Of a stretch of 62,746 nt of DNA, positions 35,892 to 43,078 are shown piece after piece. The notes below the pieces were generated by a model. That model worked only from the letters and a program-made list of their open reading frames with translations. It was not told the DNA's origin and did not search any database. The DNA is from a virus. The DNA lies in IMG/VR virus record IMGVR_UViG_3300044971_000798, positions 1 through 62,746 of that record. One strand, 5' to 3'. Numbering within the stretch: the first letter of the stretch is position 1; every line of letters begins with the position of its first letter. The position numbers and the translations under genes were made by a program.

Positions 35892-36339
35892 ACGTCAAGT
35901 TCGGGTGACGGGGATACGTCACAGTGCGTTCGCCTTCGGGGCACTTGTAACGGATCGTCGCTAGAAGGGTTGCCCTACCGGGCGCAATGGTATCTTTGTC
36001 TGCAATATCAAGCATGTAGGTGAAGGTATCAATTTTGGGGCCAGCGGGGCCTGTAAAGCGGGTCATGCTGGGGGCGGCTTCATGAATGACGCTGGCACTG
36101 TCGCGGATCGTAACCTTGAAATCCTCGACTGAGCAGTCGTCGCGTTTCTTGATGCGGGCCACAGTGACAGCCACAGGCTGGCCGATCTTGGTATCAACGA
36201 TCCTGAAATGCTCCGGCGCCCACGCAATAATCTCGTTCTTGAACCAGCCAAACTTTTCACCCGCAGAATAGCCACCGACCGCCAACGCGAAAGCAGCCGT
36301 AAAGAACTGAACAACAGGCGTGATCTTAGGTAGCTCCAC
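35875..36339 (-). CDS. Membrane-anchored protein of the lysis cassette (154 aa)
   Basis: One N-terminal hydrophobic helix (VVQFFTAAFALAVGGYSAG) is followed by a beta-rich soluble domain of about 110 residues ('VAVTVARIKKRDDCSVEDFKV', 'RATLLATIRYKCP') with two Cys that could pair in the periplasm. It sits immediately upstream of holin and endolysin. A spanin-like or anti-holin role is possible but no known signature is visible. Confidence 0.6.
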   Translation of the reverse strand: MELPKITPVVQFFTAAFALAVGGYSAGEKFGWFKNEIIAWAPEHFRIVDTKIGQPVAVTVARIKKRDDCSVEDFKVTIRDSASVIHEAAPSMTRFTGPAGPKIDTFTYMLDIADKDTIAPGRATLLATIRYKCPEGERTVTYPRHPNLTFVLEK

Positions 36340-36348
36340 GACACGGCC

Positions 36349-36603
36349 TTAACAGTTCCAGGCCCGCAGGCTTTTGTTGATGCGGGAGTTGGGATCATTG
36401 GCCGTCTTGGCGCTGGTCAACTTCTTCTTCATGCCCTTCATGCGGGCGCAAAAGGAATCGCGGCGCGGGCCACCCTCTGGTTGGGGAGCCTTCAAGCCGG
36501 GCTTGCCGGGGTTCGCACGATTGTAGGAGGCACGGCCTTTGGCATTGAGTCCACCAGCGGGATTCTTACCTTCGGCCCGTTGCCATGCTGGGGTCTTGGC
36601 CAT
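36349..36603 (-). CDS. Small basic phage protein, DUF6321-like (84 aa)
   Basis: The protein reads KTPAWQRAEGKNPAGGLNAKG then 'RASYNRANPGKPGLKAPQPEG' and 'RRDSFCARMKGMKKKLTSAK', a very common phage protein type (DUF6321 as I recall). It ends RAWNC. GGAGG lies three bases before the ATG and a full promoter lies directly upstream (36610-36638). Function unknown, possibly virion-associated because of its positive charge. Confidence 0.7.
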   Translation of the reverse strand: MAKTPAWQRAEGKNPAGGLNAKGRASYNRANPGKPGLKAPQPEGGPRRDSFCARMKGMKKKLTSAKTANDPNSRINKSLRAWNC

Positions 36604-36609
36604 GCCTCC

Positions 36610-36638
36610 ATTATACTACAGTTAGTTCAATCTTTCAA
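36610..36638 (-). promoter_or_regulatory. Sigma70 promoter for the lysis and basic-protein genes
   Basis: On the minus strand, TTGAAA (36638-36633) and a perfect TATAAT (36615-36610) are 17 bases apart. The -10 is only six bases (GGAGGC) from the ATG at 36603, so RNA would begin near the start codon. The -35 lies in the end of the phosphoesterase gene. It allows late expression of the lysis genes apart from the long early transcript. Confidence 0.7.
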
Positions 36639-37398
36639 GACTGATAGACTCGACGTCGAACTCGCCGGGCGCGTAGAAATGTAACAAATGTACACCATTC
36701 CACCATAACTTCTTGGCTGCCTTGGCATAGGAGAAGTCCCCCTTCGGGTCGACGAAGCACCCGGCCACTAGGGCGTGGAGCTTGGAGCCGTCGGCCTTGG
36801 TGCGGGTGGCCGTCGACAGGAGATGGGAGTGCCCGCAAATGCAGGAGGCGTGCTGAGATTTCAGCAGGTTATTGGCGTGGTGTTCGCCGCCTTGCGGGCG
36901 CCCCATTACCCCGCTCACGAAGTAGTGTTGAAAGACTGCACCCATGAGTGTAACAGGTTTCAGGAAGGGGTGGAACTTCACGTTCGCTTGCGGTCGGTAG
37001 TTCTTCAGCAGTTGCTGGACAGTTTGCGGAAAGCCCGAAGTCAGCAGGCGGTTGTCGGACTTCATCCATTTGTTATAGCGATCCTCGTGATTGCCTTCGA
37101 TGAAATGGATTTCCGCCTTGCCGTAGGCGTGGGCTATGGAGACGATCCAATCAAGGGCTTCAAGCCCGGCCTGGATGTCGTCGCTAAGGGAACGCTTGTA
37201 CCAGTCGGGGGAGTCCATGTCGTGGGTGCAGAGGGAAGCGAAGTCCCACAGGTCGCCAATGTGGACGATCTTGTCAAGTGTGGCGTTACGCTTATCAAGG
37301 TAAGCCATCAGTTTGCCGAAGCGTTCAAGGCTGTCGCCCGGCATGGCGTGGGTGTCTGGGATTAGCAGCACCGTCTGGGGCTTGAACTTACTTGTCAT
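36622..37398 (-). CDS. Calcineurin-like metallophosphoesterase
   Basis: The metal-binding motifs are complete: PDTHAMPG (residue 14 on), GDLWDF (about 48), GNHEDRY (about 102), and GHSHLL (about 195). The 258-residue length is normal. Phage members act on nucleotides, cyclic nucleotides or DNA ends; which of these applies here is not visible. It overlaps the DUF5664 gene by four bases, placing it in the nucleotide-metabolism group. Confidence 0.85.
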   Translation of the reverse strand: MTSKFKPQTVLLIPDTHAMPGDSLERFGKLMAYLDKRNATLDKIVHIGDLWDFASLCTHDMDSPDWYKRSLSDDIQAGLEALDWIVSIAHAYGKAEIHFIEGNHEDRYNKWMKSDNRLLTSGFPQTVQQLLKNYRPQANVKFHPFLKPVTLMGAVFQHYFVSGVMGRPQGGEHHANNLLKSQHASCICGHSHLLSTATRTKADGSKLHALVAGCFVDPKGDFSYAKAAKKLWWNGVHLLHFYAPGEFDVESISLERLN

Positions 37399-37784
37399 GA
37401 ACTGGCAGTTCCCTTCAGTTCCCTTGTGTTATCGGAAATGTAATCGGGGGTGTAGCCAGCAAGGGGGCGGTCGTCACGCAACCAAACACCGCTATGGGCA
37501 TCCATCAGAATGCACAGATTGGCAGCGGCATGGGCTAGGTGTTGGAGCTTCGTTTCGGGATCACAGTCTTGACCATCCCACCACGCCATCAGGTGACGCA
37601 TGGCAGCGTCGTAGTAGGTGGAGGCGGAGACGGAGTCTTTGCGCCAATTCATCGGGCCATACTTCGCCGCGCCTGCCGCCATGACTTCTCCAATGGCAAA
37701 GATGGGAACGGGTGGCACGTTGCTCAAGCCGGGTTTCGCCAGACCGTATTGGGTTTTGGGGTTGGTGTCCATCACAGCCCCCAA
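37395..37784 (-). CDS. DUF5664 family, probable dATP/dGTP diphosphohydrolase
   Basis: The sequence has 'AAGAAKYGPMNWRKDSVSAS', 'YYDAAMRHLMAWWDGQDCDP' and 'LQHLAHAAANLCILMDA', the all-alpha signature of the phage DUF5664 family, named as a dATP/dGTP diphosphohydrolase domain in Pfam as I recall. The acidic and His residues of the helices would bind Mg and the triphosphate. It would cleanse or reshape the dNTP pool together with dUTPase, ThyX and RNR. The start may be the second ATG (MDTNPKTQYG). Confidence 0.7.
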   Translation of the reverse strand: MGAVMDTNPKTQYGLAKPGLSNVPPVPIFAIGEVMAAGAAKYGPMNWRKDSVSASTYYDAAMRHLMAWWDGQDCDPETKLQHLAHAAANLCILMDAHSGVWLRDDRPLAGYTPDYISDNTRELKGTASS

Positions 37785-37954
37785 ATCATAGCAAGGACCG
37801 CAACAACCGCGCTAAGTAGGGTGCAGGTTGCAGCAGTCATGCCGAGACGGTCGATCCAATTCAAGGGCGAATCATAAGTGACGAATTGCGAAGTCACGAA
37901 AGCCACCACGGCAAACAAGATGCAGGCTGTTGCGCTGATTTGGGATATGATCAT
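37772..37954 (-). CDS. Small two-helix membrane protein (60 aa)
   Basis: From the ATG at 37954 (AGGAG seven bases upstream) the protein is nearly all hydrophobic: 'ISATACILFAVVAFVTSQFV' and 'LGMTAATCTLLSAVVAVLAMI'. The two segments are joined by a short polar loop (TYDSPLNWID). It could be a second holin, an antiholin or a superinfection-exclusion protein. There is no decisive motif. Confidence 0.6.
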   Translation of the reverse strand: MIISQISATACILFAVVAFVTSQFVTYDSPLNWIDRLGMTAATCTLLSAVVAVLAMIWGL

Positions 37955-37955
37955 G

Positions 37956-38474
37956 TCAGACTCCTGTCGAACCGAGGCCACCAGCCCCGCGCTCTGTGGT
38001 TGTAAGGTCAGATACTTCTGCAACTTCTAGTTGTGGCAGGGGGAGGATCATCAACTGAGCGATACGCATTCCCTGTTCGATCATAATGATGTCGGGCGAC
38101 GGCCACTGCGGGGAGAAGGGCAGGCGCCCCAAGATAACCTTCAGTTCGCCACGGTAATCTTCGTCAATGACGCCGGGCGCGTTGATTACGTGGATGCCTT
38201 CCTTGGCGGCAAGACCAGAGCGGGAGCAGACTAAGCCGACGTGACCGGGGGGTAGCTCGATGGCGATGCCAGTGCCGACGGTGCGCCGGGTCCGCATGTC
38301 GTCAAGCCATTGGGCTTCGTCTGCGTATAGGTCGAAGCAGGCAGCACCGGAGGTGGCGCGGGTGGGGATGATGGCGGTGTCGGTAAGCCGCTTGAACTTT
38401 ATGGTCGGTAGTATCGTCATAATCCTTTCTTGTAGAGAATCTACACGGGATGCGAATTTGATTGGACTACCCAT
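37956..38474 (-). CDS. dut: dUTP diphosphatase
   Basis: All five dUTPase motifs are present: ATSGAACFDLYA, SRSGLAAKEGI, GVIDEDYRGELKV, GMRIAQLMI and the C-terminal ERGAGGLGSTGV. The trimeric enzyme turns dUTP into dUMP, feeding ThyX and keeping uracil out of DNA. I kept the start at 38474 because AAGGAG lies six bases upstream; an internal ATG at 38420 gives a more usual N-terminus of 154 residues. Confidence 0.93.
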   Translation of the reverse strand: MGSPIKFASRVDSLQERIMTILPTIKFKRLTDTAIIPTRATSGAACFDLYADEAQWLDDMRTRRTVGTGIAIELPPGHVGLVCSRSGLAAKEGIHVINAPGVIDEDYRGELKVILGRLPFSPQWPSPDIIMIEQGMRIAQLMILPLPQLEVAEVSDLTTTERGAGGLGSTGV

Positions 38475-38492
38475 TCTGTTCTCCTTCGTTAA

Positions 38493-38948
38493 CTAAAGTC
38501 CTAACCATTGGCATTCCTTGTACTTGGTTGGAGGAATATCTTCAAGCTTATATATACTAAAAGGTTTCTTATGGGAAGAAGTTTTTGCGTTCTTGTAGAC
38601 TTGCAAATAAGATAAGGTGGCATTGGGATAGATTGCCTGGACGATGGGGCCATAAAATTCCATCAGCTTTTTGCGGACGGGGCGCATCCATGACAGTTTG
38701 ATTTCGACTATGCAGATGTGGTCGTCTGCCAACCAGACCAGGGCATCAGGCTGGCAGACACCGCTACGCCGGGGCGTCTTGTAGTAAAGCCAAGGCGATA
38801 TGTCGATGCGCGGGTATAGGGCAGTCAGTCGCTTGTGGACTGCGCGCTCGAAGGAGATACCCGCCTGCTGTGCTTTAGTGCGTTTCTGCTGGGGGAACTG
38901 GGGAATGTAGTCAGCATGACGCGCTACAACAGGCGAGCCTAGTTTCAT
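38493..38948 (-). CDS. PD-(D/E)XK nuclease (151 aa)
   Basis: The catalytic pattern is visible: E in 'ISFERAVHKRL', D in CQPDALVWL, and EIK in CIVEIKLSW, in correct order and spacing for a small PD-(D/E)XK nuclease. The rest has no added domain. It probably acts as an endonuclease or Holliday-junction-type resolvase in replication and recombination. It overlaps the upstream small gene by four bases. Confidence 0.75.
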   Translation of the reverse strand: MKLGSPVVARHADYIPQFPQQKRTKAQQAGISFERAVHKRLTALYPRIDISPWLYYKTPRRSGVCQPDALVWLADDHICIVEIKLSWMRPVRKKLMEFYGPIVQAIYPNATLSYLQVYKNAKTSSHKKPFSIYKLEDIPPTKYKECQWLGL

Positions 38949-39250
38949 CCGCCGTTAAGATTCCTGAAGAAAGAGTTTTCCAGCACCTTGATAAGCAAGG
39001 CAAAGTCGCGGGCTTCGATAGGGGACGACAGCACCCGGCATTCGGTGTCGGTGCCGTTGGGTGCGTCCATGCTGAAGCTACACACGAAGTTACGAATGGC
39101 ATGTTTGTTTTCGAGCATGAACTCCACCATGTCCGTGATGGACTGGATCAGTTCGGTTTGCTCTGGCGTGAAGTCGGCGGTCACAATCTCTGGCTGCGCT
39201 GGCTTAGCGGAAGTGATTACCCGGAAGGGCACTACGTTTTCATTCGACAC
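38945..39250 (-). CDS. Small early protein (101 aa), unknown
   Basis: I chose the GTG at 39250 (GGAG eight bases upstream; protein MSNENVVPFRVITSAK) over the longer frame that starts at 39424, whose extra residues are unlike real protein. The core 'FTPEQTELIQSITDMVEFML' is helical; the rest mentions no motif. It overlaps both neighbours slightly. Confidence 0.65.
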   Translation of the reverse strand: MSNENVVPFRVITSAKPAQPEIVTADFTPEQTELIQSITDMVEFMLENKHAIRNFVCSFSMDAPNGTDTECRVLSSPIEARDFALLIKVLENSFFRNLNGG

Positions 39251-39446
39251 TGTATCCACTCCTTGCGTTTGATACGGTTTGCACAATGTTAGAACGGATG
39301 ACCCAGATGTTGGTTCCGTTCGAGGGGTCGATTGCCTTCTCAAGCCACACGCGGACGATGTAGCCGCGCTTCCGCCACCAGTTCTTGATGTCGGCCATGA
39401 GCTTGTAGTTGGCTGCTCGATCACTTAGGTAGTCATGCTTTGCCAT
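39240..39446 (-). CDS. Small early protein (68 aa), unknown
   Basis: A compact sequence with 'LMADIKNWWRKRGYIVRVWL' and 'GTNIWVIRSNIVQ' that overlaps the polymerase gene's end by 14 bases and the next gene by 11. The WW and basic content suggest a small winged-helix or nucleic-acid-binding fold, but this is only a guess. Confidence 0.6.
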   Translation of the reverse strand: MAKHDYLSDRAANYKLMADIKNWWRKRGYIVRVWLEKAIDPSNGTNIWVIRSNIVQTVSNARSGYSVE

Positions 39447-40872
39447 TGGACCTCCATTTCTTCAGGCCCCCCGGATTGCTGGTGCTGGCCTTACCCCAGT
39501 TATATCCGATTTCCACATCGAATGGAATAACTATTTCGCGTTCTATTCCCTTGATGTCTTTGATCGGAAACGGAAAGTTAAGGCAGTCAAGAACTTCTGG
39601 CAGCAACTGGTCGGCCTTGTCAATGCGGACCTGACCAAGCACGGCATCGTGTAAGTTCAGTAGTATCTGGACGTCGGCGCCGGGCTTACCTTCGAAGCGT
39701 TCCCACAAACGGTAGATGCCCACGTTCATCAGAACGCCGACACAGTGCTGGGGTACGAAGGCAATGGCTTCGCGCAGGGTAGCATCGTCCCAGCGGCGGG
39801 ACCAGAAGGTGCGGCGTATGCCAAAGGGACTGACCAGATAGCCCTTGGTCTGTAGCTCATGGGCTACCCACACATGCCAGTCGCTGATGCCAGGAAACCG
39901 CTTGAAGTACTGCGCTTGGAAGGCTTCGGCAACGGCAGTCTCCACCTTCATCTGCTGTGCCAGAGTAAAGGGCTTTCCATAGTAGTTACTTCCGTGGGCG
40001 CCCCGCTTCGTGATGTCACGATATGAATAGCCACGGTAGTACTCACGTTCAGCCAACTCGCGTTCAGGCGGGAAGCCAAAGACCATGGAAGCGACCATTG
40101 TGTGTGAGTCACCACCTTCAACTGCGGCGATGTAGTTTTCATCTCCCGAAAGATACGCAACAATCCGCGCTTCTGCGCCCTGTTGATCAGAATAGAATAG
40201 TACGTAGCCGGGGTCCGCGACAAAGCAGGTGCGCGCTTCTTTCGGTATGTTCTGAAGGTTACTCCCGATACGGAACGGATGTTCACTAGACGAAAGTCGG
40301 AACGTCTCAGTCCCCGCAATATTGAACGAAGCGTGGAAGCGATTGGTTGGCGACAGCTTCTTGGAAAGGAATTCAATCTGCTTTTCAAGGTCGCGGATGC
40401 GGAGGATGTGGTTGGCGAAGAAGGCGCCGCGTGGGTATTCGCGGGTGATGCGTTCAAGGATTTCACGGTCTGCTCCTACTTTGGTTTCCCCCTTCTTGGA
40501 TTTGGTTTGCTCGGGGATGGCAAGGAATTCGTAGAACAGGGTGGTAAGCTGGGGCGTGGAGTTGTGATTGATGGTCGTACCCCACAATGCTTCACACACT
40601 AGATCGAAGTTGGCTTGCACCTTGTCGGCGCGGAGGCGCAGCCCTTCGACTAGACGGTCGCGCCGTTCGGTGTCGATCTGTACGCCACGTCGCATCATGG
40701 TAAGGATGGGACCCAGCATCAGTTCGCTGTAGCGGTAGGTTGTCGCGGCCCAGTCAGGCAAAAGGCCCTCATCATATATTTCTTTGAGGGCCATTGTCTG
40801 CATGGTATCGAGCGAGTTGTAAACTATCTCCTGCGTTTCAGGAGTCGGGGTCAGGTCCGTCAGTATCTTCAT
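39433..40872 (-). CDS. Family A DNA polymerase, polymerase half
   Basis: This 479-residue protein is the polymerase domain alone. Motif A is YSDQQGAEAR (227-236, metal-binding D229), motif B is KRGAHGSNYYG (289-299) and motif C is LHDAVLG (H408, D409, A410). In most family A enzymes motif C is HDE; here E is A. The exonuclease half is coded separately at 41707-42651, with an HNH gene and another small gene in between. The first residues (VYNSLDTMQTMALKEIYDEG) are normally internal, right after the exonuclease, which shows that this is a split polymerase. The two halves probably assemble. Confidence 0.9.
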   Translation of the reverse strand: MKILTDLTPTPETQEIVYNSLDTMQTMALKEIYDEGLLPDWAATTYRYSELMLGPILTMMRRGVQIDTERRDRLVEGLRLRADKVQANFDLVCEALWGTTINHNSTPQLTTLFYEFLAIPEQTKSKKGETKVGADREILERITREYPRGAFFANHILRIRDLEKQIEFLSKKLSPTNRFHASFNIAGTETFRLSSSEHPFRIGSNLQNIPKEARTCFVADPGYVLFYSDQQGAEARIVAYLSGDENYIAAVEGGDSHTMVASMVFGFPPERELAEREYYRGYSYRDITKRGAHGSNYYGKPFTLAQQMKVETAVAEAFQAQYFKRFPGISDWHVWVAHELQTKGYLVSPFGIRRTFWSRRWDDATLREAIAFVPQHCVGVLMNVGIYRLWERFEGKPGADVQILLNLHDAVLGQVRIDKADQLLPEVLDCLNFPFPIKDIKGIEREIVIPFDVEIGYNWGKASTSNPGGLKKWRSNGKA

Positions 40873-41164
40873 GCGGCTCGCCTTTCAGGAACGTGTTTCG
40901 CATACGCGACAGGAGGTGCAGAGTCAAGGGCGGTCCTTCGTAGGACTTGGCAAAGCGCCTGACGCGGGTGGGGTCTAGGTCGGCGGCCAAGCAGACTTCG
41001 TCAAAGTTCTGGGCGGTCGTGCCAAACTCTGCCGTAAGCCATGCATGGGCCTGCCGTTTGTTGACGTGAGCAACAGGCGTCTTGGGTTCGGACGTAGCGT
41101 CAATCAACGCTTGAATAATCACGCTCGCCCATAGGCGCCGGATACTCGCATCATCTTCAGTCAT
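40838..41164 (-). CDS. Small protein inside the split polymerase locus (108 aa)
   Basis: The pattern 'IRRLWASVIIQALIDATSEP', 'AHAWLTAEFG' and 'FDEVCLAADLDPTRVRRFAK' matches small proteins of unknown function common in alphaproteobacterial phages and prophages. It overlaps the start of the polymerase half by 35 bases, so the polymerase half is coupled to it. Whether it came in with the HNH gene or was there before is unclear; its base composition looks like the phage, not like the HNH gene. Confidence 0.65.
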   Translation of the reverse strand: MTEDDASIRRLWASVIIQALIDATSEPKTPVAHVNKRQAHAWLTAEFGTTAQNFDEVCLAADLDPTRVRRFAKSYEGPPLTLHLLSRMRNTFLKGEPHEDTDGPDPDS

Positions 41165-41177
41165 TTGTAATTCAGTT

Positions 41178-41717
41178 TCATTTAAACGTGTTACCTTTCC
41201 GTATGTTTTCTGTGGCTTCTATCACTTGCAAATTCCAAGGGACATGAAGCCCGCAGACTAGTGCATTGCTTAATGGTACTATGTGATCAACATGATACGA
41301 TATTCCTATGGTATCTGTCAAGTGTTTAGCTATTAGATAGAATGCTTTTAATTGAAGTTTATCAACCCATTTAGGGCAAGCTTGTTTCTTTATAGCTCTC
41401 CGCCTATTTACCCTTTCTAAATTGTTTATTGGATTTTTATTAGACCACTCACGAGAAGCTTGTCTGCACTTTTCTCTATTGTTATTTTGCCATTCACGTT
41501 GGCGCTGTTTTCTTTTATTGTCGGTTTTCCAACGCGATCTGCTTTGTTCATTTATAGATTGCCTGTTTTGTTTAGAATACTCACGCGACCAAACAGCGTG
41601 GCAAGTGTGGCACTGTCCGGTTTTACTATACCGAATCTTGGTGCCACACTTCTTACAGGGATTTTGGCTTGTATAAAACATGATTCCCTGTTGTAAAGAT
41701 TCTTTTCTAGTCAACAC
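41178..41717 (-). CDS. HNH homing-type endonuclease splitting the DNA polymerase gene
   Basis: Two cysteine pairs near the N-terminus (CKKCGTKI and CHTCHAVW) make a zinc ribbon. A very basic helical middle (KRKQRQREWQNNNREKCRQ) follows, and the C-terminus has the HNH core YHVDHIVPLS, 'LHVPWNLQVIEATENIRKG'. The gene is clearly more AT-rich than its neighbours, a sign of recent arrival. It starts within the last codons of the exonuclease half (GTG at 41717; an ATG at 41681 is the alternative). Such nucleases cut intact alleles and spread themselves. Confidence 0.88.
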   Translation of the reverse strand: MLTRKESLQQGIMFYTSQNPCKKCGTKIRYSKTGQCHTCHAVWSREYSKQNRQSINEQSRSRWKTDNKRKQRQREWQNNNREKCRQASREWSNKNPINNLERVNRRRAIKKQACPKWVDKLQLKAFYLIAKHLTDTIGISYHVDHIVPLSNALVCGLHVPWNLQVIEATENIRKGNTFK

Positions 41718-42651
41718 TTCCAGCCTTATTAAACTCTTTCTTAGCTTTTGTACGAAGGTGTTTCCAAGCCCTGGTCGGTATGTGCATTGATGCTAGAAAA
41801 CCTAAAGATTTTTCCCACTCTGGTTGCCACGCATGGTGCCTAAGCATGGTATCAAATATGGGTCCCTTGGGTTTAATACCATACGCATCAAGGTAAGTCA
41901 AATCGAAGGTGGCATTGTGGAATCCCCAACCTAGGTCGGGGCGCTGCGCCAGATACCAAAGCCACAACCAGATGTCGCGTTCGTTCTGCTCTGACCAAAT
42001 GCTTTCGTATGCACGATCTTCTAGCTGCACATAAAGACATTCGGTTGAGGAGGTGGCGACCGAGAACTCCGTGATGCGGCAAGCCTTGTTGGTTTCTACA
42101 TCGAATACGATTTCGTCTTTGATGTAGCGGGTGGCGAAGTCGTATAGGTCGGCTACGTTTTCGGGTAGGAATATAGTCCGGTCCTTGTGGGCCAGACGCT
42201 GCTTGACTTTACGCATGGCGGATACGACCACGGGCCGCTCGGCCCAAGCCATGCGCGCAAAGATGGTGGGCGAATACGAAGGCACCACTTGCAAGCCCTT
42301 GACAAAGGGACTGTCGATATGTGTGCCACGGAAAGTATCCAGCTTGGTTTCGCCCGTCAGGCAGAACATAGCGTGTTGCCCTAGGGTCAGGGCCATGTCG
42401 TAGCCTTGCAGGTCAGCGCGTAGCTTGGCACGGTCAGCTTCTGCCAGTTGCGTGAGGGGGCCGCCCGGCTTGTTGCCGACGAATAGCGTGGGCCACTTGG
42501 CAGTATAGGCGCGGAAGGCAGTGAAGGTGCCGGAAGGCACAAGCCCCGCAGCACCTAACAGTTCTTGCGTAACCTTCCACTCCCACTCTGATAGGGGGTG
42601 GCCAGTCATTGCGTCAACGGAAGGCCAATCAAGTACCAGGGCGATCTTCAA
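41707..42651 (-). CDS. DNA polymerase exonuclease half with UDG-like N-terminus
   Basis: I place the start at a TTG (42651) with GGAG seven bases upstream; residues before it in the same frame are unlike protein. Residues about 1-150 resemble the uracil-DNA-glycosylase-like domain found at the start of SPO1-type phage polymerases ('MALTLGQHAMFCLTGE', 'FRGTHIDS', 'VVPSYSPTIFAR'). Residues about 180-290 are a DnaQ-type 3'-5' exonuclease: ExoI DVETN (D184, E186), ExoII NATFD (246-250) and 'DTMLRHHAWQP'. It ends EFNKAGSVD where a normal polymerase would go on into the polymerase domain. ExoIII was not clearly seen. Confidence 0.8.
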   Translation of the reverse strand: MKIALVLDWPSVDAMTGHPLSEWEWKVTQELLGAAGLVPSGTFTAFRAYTAKWPTLFVGNKPGGPLTQLAEADRAKLRADLQGYDMALTLGQHAMFCLTGETKLDTFRGTHIDSPFVKGLQVVPSYSPTIFARMAWAERPVVVSAMRKVKQRLAHKDRTIFLPENVADLYDFATRYIKDEIVFDVETNKACRITEFSVATSSTECLYVQLEDRAYESIWSEQNERDIWLWLWYLAQRPDLGWGFHNATFDLTYLDAYGIKPKGPIFDTMLRHHAWQPEWEKSLGFLASMHIPTRAWKHLRTKAKKEFNKAGSVD

Positions 42652-42823
42652 GGGGAAGCTCCATCTGCATGGGGTCTGGCATACGATTGACAACAGGTAT
42701 GTTTTTCCAATCACCATGTTTGTCTTGGTATTGAATAGCATACTTCGAAGGGTAGGGTATGCCTTCTTCGTTGCGGCTCCACTCTTGAAGAACGCGCAGG
42801 GTAGGCACGGTGTTGCGGCACAT
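42629..42823 (-). CDS. Small early protein (64 aa), unknown
   Basis: The protein CRNTVPTLRVLQEWSRNEEG then 'YPSKYAIQYQDKHGDWKNIPV' is a plausible small beta-type protein. Its start overlaps the previous stop (TGATG) and its end covers the ribosome site and TTG start of the exonuclease half, so the two are coupled. No function can be given. Confidence 0.65.
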   Translation of the reverse strand: MCRNTVPTLRVLQEWSRNEEGIPYPSKYAIQYQDKHGDWKNIPVVNRMPDPMQMELPLEDRPGT

Positions 42824-43077
42824 CAGAGTGGCGTCTCCGATTTGTAAGAGGCGAGGTCGAGGGGTTTGGCGCCGTAGTATACAAGCAGTTCGTTGACGGC
42901 ACCTAGGATTTTCATGTTGTCGCCAATGTCAGTCCAGTTGTGGGGGCCGCGCCCTTCCGCAAGATATTCGTGGGCTTTGCGGATACACCAGATGGCAGTG
43001 TCACCAGTATTTTGGAGCATCTTAATCATGAACTGGTCAGCCGCGTCGGCGTCGATGGTGATGGTGAGATTTGGCAT
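42823..43077 (-). CDS. Small early protein (84 aa), unknown
   Basis: The sequence 'LTITIDADAADQFMIKMLQN', 'GDTAIWCIRKAHEYLAEGRG' and 'MKILGAVNELLVYYGA' is a mixed helical protein typical of phage early regions. It lies one base after the SleB-type hydrolase gene and shares TGATG with the gene downstream. No motif identifies a role. Confidence 0.65.
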   Translation of the reverse strand: MPNLTITIDADAADQFMIKMLQNTGDTAIWCIRKAHEYLAEGRGPHNWTDIGDNMKILGAVNELLVYYGAKPLDLASYKSETPL

Positions 43078-43078
43078 G

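Noticed and set aside
37395-37784. 2-aminoadenine (Z) genome
   Set aside because: Only the diphosphohydrolase-like gene is present; no PurZ-like or DatZ-like gene was found.
39251-39424. N-terminal extension of the gene at 38945
   Set aside because: The extra residues are Ser/Thr/Arg low-complexity and overlap another gene; a GTG at 39250 has a good ribosome site.
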